Shown: positions 55,773 to 64,000 of the stretch, one piece after another | How positions within the stretch are numbered: the first letter of the stretch is position 1 | Layout of the letters: the number at the start of each line of letters is the position of its first letter | Source of the DNA: Agapanthus africanus | Lineage: Eukaryota; Streptophyta; Magnoliopsida; Asparagales; Amaryllidaceae | Reading direction: 5' to 3' | Assembly (NCBI GenBank): GCA_030015575.1 | Contig: CM057338.1 | Location: 832,404,353-832,468,352 of the forward strand | Length of the DNA stretch: 64,000 nt | Translations under genes and position numbers: made by a program | The notes under the pieces: model-generated | What the model saw: only the letters and a program-made list of their open reading frames with translations | Databases searched by the model: none | What the model was told of the DNA's origin: nothing

Positions 55773-57003
55773 ATTCCAGTCTTTGGGAGCGATACCGAAG
55801 AGGAGGAAGAGATAGTCTATTCAAGACCGCCCCAATGCAACAAACCGGGACCGTCCACCCCTATTCTGGTCTTCGGCAGTGACTCTGAAGATGAGGTTAA
55901 TGTAGTATTTTCTGTCTGCCCATCGATGCAGGACTTCACCGGAGATGATCAGAGTTTGCAAATTGCCGTGGTCCCGAGAAAGCATTACAAAGAACTCGAC
56001 ACACTCGATACATATAGTATACAAGAGCTGCAGACGTTCTACGTCTCACCCAGGCAGAAAGATGAAAAGGCAATCCTCTTTTATCGATCCGTGGAAACCA
56101 AAGTGGAGAAAGAAATCTGGCATGGTGCCGATTCTACACTTGACAGGCTCCAGCCCATCCGTCTGCCCAGATATTACACGGAAGGATTAAAAAGGCTGTT
56201 AAGGCGCCAATGCGTACCCTTCAAACAGACTGCTCGATAAGCTCAGTTCTACAACAGGATCTGGAACGTCCCTGGAACTCAGCGAAAATTGCCCAACGGG
56301 AGAATGGAAACGATCAGGCTTAGATATGTTCAATCCAAGAAACGGAAACGATTCCATGGCTGCTACGTTATACATGACTTTGATGAAGAAGGAGATGCTC
56401 TGTTAGAAGACGCTAACCCTGAACCAAAACGAGGTCCCTCCATGAAAGTGCCAAGTCCGTCGTTCGAAGAACAGATGGACAAGCTAATAAGGGAAGCGGG
56501 TCAAAAGGTCCGGGATGACCATAGCCGCGAAATGGCCATTTATGAGAAAGCCAGGACACAGCGCCTCCTTCAGCAAGCTGCGGAGAATGACGATGCTCTT
56601 CGTCTCCAGCCCGTCATACAAAAGACCCGACGCAGAGGTAGAAACAAGCTAAAGAACGGAAAAAAACGTTCGACAGCGGCAAAGCGGGTCCAAGAAGCCA
56701 CGCAATCAAGAATTGAGCAGCCGCGATCCGTCTCTTATAAAGAAGATGGGTCGAGCATATTCTTTTCTCCAAGACAAGATAAGAAAGATATTCGATCTCG
56801 TCATGAAATATCAGATGATGACACTCCCGGAGTCCAAACACCCCGAACAAGCAGACGAGGCCTCTCATCCGGATTATTGCTCCTATCACCGAGCGATAGG
56901 ACATCCTCTTGAAGACTGCTTCACCTTCAAAAACTGGGTTGAAGACCAATATCAACTTGGCAGGTTCGCTCTATCCAGCAGTTGGAGAATAACCCCACCA
57001 TAG
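55773..57003 (+). pseudogene. Protease-RT spacer of element E with third knuckle module
   Basis: Resumes the protease frame in phase: IPVFGSDTEEEEEIV and VFGSDSEDEVNVV are acidic repeats related to LPFGSDSDEE at about 51480. The frame stops at 56240. 56289-56912 continues with RKLPNGRMET, a Lys-rich linker and DKLIREAGQKV. In the adjacent frame to 57003 is a full knuckle, PDYCSYHRAIGHPLEDCFTF. An extended spacer between protease and RT is typical of Tat elements. A TAG at 57001 precedes the RT frame. Confidence 0.7.
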
Positions 57004-58680
57004 AAGCATGTCCCAAAAGCAACGTATATGGTGAGAATAGAACCAGATCAACATCGGTCTTGGAAACGATCTCGTACCTGTCACGTGATAACGCTGTCAA
57101 AAGAAGGAGTGCCCGAGAACATGGATGACCTCCCCTGGTGCTTCGAAAACGATGATGATGAAGTGATCTCAAAGTTTCCACCGGTGCCAAAAGAGCTGGA
57201 AGATGGGATACATACTACTGCGGACAACCTAAGGAAGATCGACTTGGGGACGGCAAACGACCCACGGCCAATGTTCGTCAGTATGCAGTTGTCTAAAGAA
57301 AAGGTGGCTACGCTCAAAGACGTGCTCATGCAGTATAAAGACTATTTTGCATGGAACTACTCCGAGATGCCGGTACTAAATATAGAAATCGCCGTGTACA
57401 AATTGGCGATATCTCCGGATGTCAAGCCGATCAAACAAGCGCCGAGAAGAATGCGGCTCGAACTTGAAATGAGCATCAACGCCGAGGTCAAGAAGCTAAT
57501 CGACTCTGGCTTCATCCAAGAGGTTCAGTACCCTAACTGGATTTCCAACATTATCCCAGTGATGAAGAAGAATGGGATGGTACGCATCTGCGTAGACTTT
57601 CGAGACCTCAACAAAGCTTGCCCAAAGGATGATTTTCCTGTACCGGTTACTGAGATGATGATAGACCATACGTCCACTCACGAAGTTTTCTCCTTCATGG
57701 ACGGCTCATCGGGGTACAATCAAATAAAGATACATCCCAAAGACCAGAAGCATACCGCCTTCCGGACCCCGCTAGGGATATTCTGCTACAAAGTGATGCC
57801 CTTCGGTCTGAAGAACGCCGGCGCTACCCATCAGAGGGCAATGACGAAGATTTTTGATGACCTCATACACGAAATCGTCTAGTGCTATATTGACGACCTC
57901 GTGGTAAAAATCAAATCGCACGAGAAGCGTTGGGAGCATCTGAAGATAGTGTTCCAACGTCTTCGGAAATACAACCTGAAGATGAACCCTCTCAAATGCA
58001 CATTCGGAGTTTCCTCGAGCAAATTTCTAGGGTTCATCATACGACATCGAGGCATCGAAATAGATCCATCAAAGATCAAGGCAATTATGGAAATACCTTC
58101 GCCAAGAACTCTTAAGCAGCTGCGGTCTCTCTAAGGAAAGATCGCGTATATTCGACGATTCATAGCCAATCTCTCCGGAAAGTGTCGCCCCTACAGTCAT
58201 TTAATGAAGAAGGGGACCCCGTTCGTCTGGGATCGCAAATGCCAAAGCACACCGGACAAAATCAAGCAATACCTGTAGAATCCGCCGGTACTGACCACTC
58301 CGGTCAAGGGAAAACCTCTCATCCTGTACACAACTGCCCTTGAAGGTTCTTTAAGCGCGCTATAGGCACAGGAGAACGACCAAGGGAAACAAAGAGCCCT
58401 TTACTATTTGAGTCGAGTTCTCCTGGGGGTAGAAAACGACTACTCCCCAATCGAAAAACACTGCCTGGCATTAATCTTCGTGATAACGAAGCTCAGACAC
58501 TATGTGTTGGCGCATGAGGTCCATCTCATATCAAAAGTGGATCCTCTCAAATATTTGATGTCAAGAGCCATACTAACAGGACGGCTCGCTAAATGGGCCC
58601 TCCTCTTGATGGAGTTCTCGATAACATACTAACCTCTCAAGGTAGTGAAGGGCCAGGCCATTGCCGACTTCCTCGTTGAG
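57004..58680 (+). pseudogene. Reverse transcriptase and first RNase H of element E (stops)
   Basis: 57028-57882 holds the fingers and palm: IDSGFIQEVQYPNWISNIIP, ICVDFRDLNKACPKDDFPVP, FSFMDGSSGYNQIKIHPKDQ and VMPFGLKNAGATHQRAMTK. A TAG at 57880 lies just before the YIDDLVV catalytic motif, which is intact in phase. The RNase H part follows, with RALYYLSRVLLGVENDYSPI, CLALIFVITKLRHYV and LMSRAILTGRLAKWALLLME. Other in-phase stops are at 58132, 58276, 58363 and 58630. There are no frameshifts, only stops. Confidence 0.9.
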
Positions 58681-59200
58681 CATCCGATATCTGCCGATTC
58701 ACCCCTAAATTGCGAATTGCCAGACGAGCACGCATTTGACACGATCGACAGGGAGAAAGGAGAGAGTGATACCCAATAGGAACTCTACTTCGATGGGGCA
58801 TCTTCCATGAAGAAGCGAAAGCATAACTCCCCCATAATCAAATCGGGGGTAGACATCATCTTCGTGACTCCACAAGGAGAGATAATGCGCTTTGCCTTCT
58901 CCTTAACAGAGCCGAGGACGAATAATGAAGCCGAATATAAAGCTTTGATAGCAGGTCTTGAGATCGCTGTCGACATGGGAATCGAAAACCTTCTCATATA
59001 CGGAGACTCCCAGTTGGTCGTTAGTCAAGTAAATGGCGACTATCAAACGTGCAAACTAGATTTGGTAAAGTACGGTGAGAAAGCGCAACAATTGCTGGCT
59101 TAAATTCCCGCCTACACCCTGGAAAGCATACCGCATGCGGAAAATAGCAAAGCGGATACGTTAGCCAAACTCGCTAAAGAACTGGCTGACGAAGACCTCG
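58681..59200 (+). pseudogene. Second RNase H of element E
   Basis: After a TAG at 58777, ELYFDGASSMKKRK, TNNEAEYKALIAGLEIAVDM, YGDSQLVVSQVNGDY and (after a TAA at 59101) ENSKADTLAKLAKEL form a complete set of Asp-Glu-Asp-Asp RNase H motifs. A second, archaeal-like RNase H after the first is a known feature of Tat-lineage elements. The stops leave it inactive in this copy. Confidence 0.85.
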
Positions 59201-60348
59201 ATGACGTGAGGATCGTGGTACAAAGCCGTCGGGTTCTTGCACCGGCAGAAATATCTCCAGAGTCGTCCGAAGAAAAGGGAGCGACCAAGCAGACGACCCT
59301 ACAAATAAAAGACCAAAAAAAGGATAAGGATTGGAGAGAAGTCTTTATAGACTACTTCAAATCCCATCGAACACCTGAAGATGTGTCCTCAAGACATCAG
59401 CTCATGAAACGAACTCTGTCTTTTGCCTTCGTCAATAATACGCTGTATAAGAGGTCGTTTGACTCTCTGTGGCTAAGATGCCTAGGACCAGAAGAAGCAA
59501 AGAAAGTCGTCCAAGAAACTCATGACAGACTCTGCGAATCTCATCAAGCCGGCCCAAAGATGAAGCTGAAGATCAAAAGGATAGGCTGCTATTGGCCCAC
59601 GATGATTCAGGACTGCCTTGAATATGCAAAGCAATGCCACTCGTGCCAGATTCACGGGGACTTCATCCACCAACATCCAAATCCGCTACACCCAACGATG
59701 GCTAGCCGGCCTTTCGAAATGTGGGGAATTGACATAATCGGGCCTATCGAACCAGCATCATCTAGAGGACATCGGTTCATATTGGCGACAACCGATTATT
59801 TCTCTAAGTGGGCAGAAGCAGTACCGCTAAGAGAAGTGAAGACGGAGAATATTCTCCATTTCTTCAAGACACACGTCATCTATCTGTTCGGCACTCCGCG
59901 ACGGATTATCTCCGATTACGGGCCGGCCTACAGAAGTCACAAAATCAGCCGCTTCACACAACAGCATAATATAGACTGGAGATACTCTTCGGTCTATAAT
60001 TCCTGAGCTAATGGTCTAGCTGAGGCTTTCAACAAGACCTTGACGAAGATCATAAAGAAGATGGTGTCTCGAAATAAGAAGGACTGGCACGAGAGACTGC
60101 ATGAAGCCCTCTGGGTGTATCGGACCACGTTCAAAATGGCTATGAATACAACGCCGTATGCATTGGTATTCGGCGCTGAAGCAGTACTTCCCTTGGAGAT
60201 AGAGCTACCATCTCTACGAGTGGCGGTCCATTACGAGCTAACAGACGAAGAGAATGCTCATCTTCGACTGGAGGAGCTCGATGCCCTCGATGAAACTCGT
60301 CTTATGGCGCAGCAAAACTTGAAGGCTTACAAAGCAAAGATGACGCAT
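59201..60348 (+). pseudogene. Integrase of element E (cut by element H)
   Basis: Zinc-binding region: ETHDRLCESHQAGPKM then YAKQCHSCQIHG (HHCC pattern complete). Catalytic core: EMWGIDIIGPIEP, RRIISDYGPAYRS and, after a TGA at 60004, ANGLAEAFNKTLTKIIKK. These supply the two Asp and one Glu. The C-terminal part (VYRTTFKMAMNTTPYALVFG, AVLPLEIELPS) follows and the frame is cut at 60348 by the LTR of H. Integrase would insert the cDNA. Apart from the stop and the truncation the motifs are well kept. Confidence 0.9.
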
Positions 60349-61461
60349 TGTTGGATATAGTGCCCTCAAAATCAATTATTGGATCGCAGGTACGTGATTG
60401 CAATGATTGAGGAGGACCTATACCGGTAAGACAGTCTTACTCGAGATGATAGTATGCTATCTGGTTTGCCGTTATCAGTCGTGTACAGGTTCAGGTGACT
60501 GATCACGATTACACTTTGATAGAGCCCTTAGGATCTTCCTTGACTACCAACAGTATGAGGGCGGTCATATAAGTGAGAGTTGGGTGGTCTATAAGCATAT
60601 CCTTAATTGTGGTCTCTAGTCGTGGGAGTTTCGAGACAGGGCATCGATACTCCGGAGTAGACTAGTGTATACAGTCGAGACCCCGACGAAGGGCGGTGGC
60701 CGGTCTCACAAGCCACTGGTGTCAATTGGATCACCTAAGATGTATACAGGTGCTCATTGGGTTATGAGTACACCGGACAGGACTCGCTGGGAACCTGCTA
60801 ATTGGTATTATACATATCGTCAGATAGCAGTTCCCTGGTGACATGTGTACAGGTTAGTTCATCGACCTGAGGTCGTCATTTGTCTCGTGTGAGTTCCCAC
60901 TGTGCTTTGATTTCTACCCTACCATGGCTCAAAGGAGTCGTGCAAACAGGTAGTTTTTGGGTACAGTCCCGAGCCACATGGAGGCACGTGAGCGGATCGG
61001 CAGGGGATTCGTCTCTTCCGGTATTGGGGGTTGAGGTCGCGCTGTGTCTAGGAAAGCCATTACACCAAGTCCTTGTCCATGGCAGGTGAGATTTACTGGT
61101 AGGTACTCCAGTAGTATCTCAGGGTGTTCAGGGCTTATCTCCGACACGACTTATACAGCTATTGCAGGTCTGACGTTACTAGCCCCTAGGCCGGATATGC
61201 GATACTCATCGACGAATGGACCGGACTGTATATACATTGTCACTGTTAGGCTCAGTAGGGTTTCCGGATGAGTTCGCTCATCGGCCTCCCTTGAGGTCAG
61301 TCCATGGGCAGCCGTTATGCATAGCTAGTGCCGCAGACGGCTTGTGGTTAAACCCACTGCCAGGGTACTGACGAGTCATTAGAGTCCCCCACAGATAGTT
61401 TCCCAAGTTCGGGCGAAACGTTGTAGAGGCCGTATGGTTTTATGGCAGGGTTCGGAAAATG

Positions 61462-61481
61462 CACGTGCGTTTACGCACGTG
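61462..61481. repeat. 20-nt near-perfect palindrome in LTR of H
   Basis: CACGTGCGTTTACGCACGTG: 9-bp arms, each ending in a CACGTG box. Could be a protein-binding site or RNA hairpin. Confidence 0.7.
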
Positions 61482-61570
61482 TCATATTTCGGGCAGATAA
61501 TACTGGTGGGCTTTGGTTTAATCCGGATCCATGTATTATACAGAGTAGATATAATATCTTTGTCTCAGTT

Positions 61571-61599
61571 GCATTTGTATTCGATCGTAATACAAATGC
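61571..61599. repeat. LTR hairpin of element H
   Basis: GCATTTGTATT, 7-nt loop, AATACAAATGC: a perfect 11-bp stem. It lies 121 bp from the conserved block at 61428-61450, as the element C hairpin lies 123 bp from its matching block. Confidence 0.8.
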
Positions 61600-62457
61600 G
61601 GGTATATTTATACAGTTACGGGGTTATCCTGAAATTCGTTTCGGGATCACTTTTGGAACTTGCCAGTTTCCAGTTTTCTATCAGCCGTATTTAACATTCG
61701 GTTAAATGCGAATTTATCTTTTCTTGAGATGGGTGTGGAAGCTTCTAGAAGGTTCTAGAAGTGGTGAGGTGTTTAGTGAGTCATGGTTGCATTTAATGAT
61801 TCCATTAATGCATGATGACTTGGTTAGTGATTCATCATTTTCATTAATTGTGTTCACACTTTGTGTTCACACTTGATATTTTTCTTATTGTCGCCTCCCC
61901 CTCTCCTACACTCACCTCCCTCCTCCTCTTATATGGCCGGCCCCCTCCCCATTCTCTCACACACTTGGTAGAAAAGAAATGGTTGTTGGTTAAAAGATTA
62001 TGATAGTTTCGGTGTATGGAATTTCACAGCTTATTTCATTCCATCATCCGATTCCAATGGCAACTTCATTAACCGTTCGTCCATGGCTTTGGACGAAGTG
62101 AGACAAAGTCTTCTACTCATTCTCTACATCAATCTTGGTCATCTCTTCTAGCAAACTTGATGACCGAGTTGCCTCGAGTCAGAGGCGGGAGCCCGTTTAA
62201 AGATCCGATGACGTGGTGCCACCTGGACGAGGAGATCGGAGATCGACGAGATCGGAGCAGCCGCAACGGAGCGTGGGATGATGGTGAAAGAATGAAGGAC
62301 TCGGATCGTTCGGTATAACCTTTCTTCCCACTTTGTAGATTGTTAGTTTAGCGTTAATGGCAGATCCGGGTTATAGTATGCGATAGCGCCAGTTATAAAA
62401 GTTTTTATTCCGCATTTGGCGTCTGAAAGACGGTCGGGGCGCTACCGTAGACTTACA

Positions 62458-62469
62458 TGGTATCAGAGC
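62458..62469 (+). other. Primer-binding site of element H
   Basis: TGGTATCAGAGC, initiator-Met tRNA type, directly after the LTR. Confidence 0.92.
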
Positions 62470-64000
62470 CACGCCATTAAGCTTTACTAACTTGTGCTAA
62501 AGCGTTTAAAAGATCGATCGAACGGATTTTCAAAAACTACAATTTTCAAGTCTAAAGTTTCTGTTGAATTTAAATCTGATCTAAAAATTATTTTGAGCAT
62601 CTCAGAAAATCAAGCAGGCTTTTTAAAGAACACAGAAGAAATTCGACCCACTGATACGACCGTACGGCCGCGGAACCGCCGCCAAAGCCATGCTTTGGCC
62701 GCGGAACCGCGGTCATCTAGGTGAATCAGTGGGCCATCTTTCTTCTGTGGATTCTACTTGGGAAATTGTGGTTTCTAAAACTGTTCATTTGGGCCCAGTG
62801 TTTTTTACTGTACAGCAGATTTGCGTGGGGCCCACTTCGGGAAATTTAGTCGATCGAAATTTAAACACGTTAGTTTACAGTGCTTACATTATATCTCCGA
62901 CCGTGAATGTCTTTTGATCGGTAAACCGCGTCTGATTGCTATAGTTCTTTTAGACGGGTTTGCGAACGTGATATTCGCGTTGATGTTATGTGTTGTGCTG
63001 TGATGTTGCGGATTTGTCGTGGTGGATAGCAGTGTGCAATGGTAGTGCGGTTTGAGTTTATTTGTACATTTGTTATTGCGGGGCGAGCGTCCAACATGTG
63101 GACTGCCGTCACTGCCTGTTGTATAATATTCTTTTGGGGCACGACCAGGTTGAGGTCGATGTACCCGTTGTACATATTTTTCATTTCTGTACTAGGTTTT
63201 ACCCCGCGACGGAGTGCACGGATAGCCGGGTTCTGGGGGGCAACGGGTCCGCATCTCATGGCTTTGAGAGGCAAAGGGGCCTCACTCTAGAATTGGCAGA
63301 CTATTCGCCGCACTCGTAGGGGTACAGGTTGACCCAAGGAGGGGTGCCCAAGATTACCGGATTCCGTGAAGTGCTGGATGGTCCATTCACTATGTTGTAG
63401 GGGGCTGCCTCACTTCAGGTTTTGGCGGGTAACTTGCCGCACCCGTTGGGGTCTAGGTTTCATTGCACAAGCTATCCACACTACAGGGGAACGTCGGGTT
63501 TCAGTAGCGGCTCTGTGAAACCCGGGGACCCCATATTATCTGTATTGTTCTGTGATGCTTATTACTTTTCTGTAATGATGCATATTATCACGCCTGGAGC
63601 GATTATTGTATATTGGTTTATATACTATTAGATGTTGTATATGTTTTACACCCACGCTAGTTCAATCCATGCTCTGTCGTTAGTTAAGTAACCTAACGGG
63701 TGATGACGGGACCCAGTGACGAATGCGGATGGCATATACGTACATTTTATTTTCGTTCTTTTCTGGTGTGATTTATTGATGGGACTGCGTTGATTCTGAT
63801 CAATGCAAAGTAAAACAAACCTGTTTGGATGTTGTTGGAACAATTTTAAAAAGTGTTATTACAAATACGTTTCCTTTTGTTTTGCACAGAGGTATTCGGT
63901 TGGAATATCCTGCACCTCATTCGACGGGGCAAGGGCCGATATCCCTTCACCGGGACTGACCCCTTGAGCAGAAGTTTGCGTCAGGGTAATAACTTCACTA
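62470..64000 (+). other. Leader of element H
   Basis: No supported ORF. Matches the leader of C in reverse orientation at several blocks, including CCTAACGGGTGATGACGGG near 63690. The gag start is not reached. Confidence 0.7.
62647..62733 (+). repeat. Long structured hairpin in leader of element H
   Basis: Outer 9-bp arms CCCACTGAT and ATCAGTGGG. The inner stem GCCAAAG/CTTTGGC has a 5-nt loop and extends to 12 bp with one mismatch. It is flanked by CCGCGGAACCGC repeats and lies 178 nt after the PBS. Counterpart of 22086-22176 in element C. Confidence 0.75.

Larger units (their letters stand above)
31436..60348 (+). mobile_element. Element E: Tat-lineage Ty3/gypsy element, heavily interrupted
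   Basis: After removal of D (31534-42972), G (45102-47163) and F (52464-55767), what remains is a long LTR ending at 47804, a PBS at 47810 and a coding interior. Its order is N-terminal repeat ORF, gag, protease, long spacer, RT, RNase H, second RNase H and integrase. VCVDFRDLN-type RT (here ICVDFRDLNKACPKDDFP), CHHC knuckles and the dual RNase H are Tat features. The left LTR boundary is not located, so the given start is a minimum. The right end was cut by element H. Many stops and frameshifts make it inactive. Confidence 0.82.
60349..62457 (+). repeat. 5' LTR of element H (Angela-type copia)
   Basis: Starts TGTTGGATATAGTGCCC, ends ACTTACA, and is followed at once by the PBS. Blocks match the LTRs of C on the opposite strand, for example 61428-61450 against 15437-15458. 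2109 bp. The 5 bp before it are CGCAT; the partner duplication must lie beyond the window. Contains strong hairpins at 61462-61481 and 61571-61599. Confidence 0.88.
60349..64000 (+). mobile_element. Element H: Angela-type copia element, 5' part only
   Basis: The 5' LTR, PBS and leader are present and the element runs off the window end. The leader matches that of C. It is inserted in the integrase region of element E. Integrity of its coding region cannot be judged. Confidence 0.85.

Overview
The window is a eudicot-type plant intergenic region made almost entirely of nested LTR retrotransposons. I see no host protein gene, rRNA or tRNA gene. The plant assignment rests on the lineages present: Angela-type Ty1/copia, and Tekay, Athila and Tat-type Ty3/gypsy. 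It also rests on plant-type promoter signals. I cannot name the species. Boundaries were read by eye from TG...CA termini, primer-binding sites (PBS), polypurine tracts (PPT) and 5-bp target-site duplications (TSD).

Layout. 1-1617 is unassigned AT-rich flank. Element A (1618-30686, + strand, TSD taatt) is a Tekay-related non-autonomous element with 4.1-kb LTRs and a 3.7-kb interior lacking pol. Its 3' LTR is split by element B (11714-28923, + strand, TSD atgta), an Athila-like element with one gag-like ORF. That ORF is split by element C (14351-24540, - strand, TSD accca), an Angela-type copia element with decayed gag-pol. 30692-31533 is a short stretch with a 182-bp duplication and a plant snRNA-type promoter signal (USE plus TATA). 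Element D (31534-42972, - strand, TSD atacc), a decayed Tekay chromovirus, is inserted 12 bp downstream of that TATA box. From 42978 the interrupted sequence continues as the 5' LTR of element E, a Tat-lineage element. Its PBS is at 47810, and gag, protease, RT, two RNase H domains and integrase run to 60348. Element E is itself interrupted by a solo Angela LTR (G, 45102-47163, TSD tatag) and a 3.3-kb solo LTR (F, 52464-55767, TSD ccact). It is cut by a third Angela-type element (H, LTR 60349-62457), which continues past the window end. Removing C from B, or F from E, restores an open frame across the junction, which confirms the nesting.

Most interesting signals. (1) The Tat-type LTRs of E and F are tiled with dozens of short perfect inverted repeats with tiny loops. 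The two copies often keep the pairing while the stem sequence differs. (2) LTR F carries a 177-codon antisense ORF with its own TATA box, start context and polyA signal inside the LTR. (3) The two Angela leaders share a long hairpin about 175 nt from the PBS, with compensatory changes, and the Angela LTRs share a second hairpin at a fixed place with different stem sequences. (4) A paired GC-palindrome module with a 13-15 nt spacer recurs in Athila and Angela elements, with a looser form in the Tekay elements. (5) The stop codons that break the pol genes look largely like C-to-T or G-to-A changes.

No alignments or folding runs were possible. Homology statements are by eye, and family placements come from recognised motifs.
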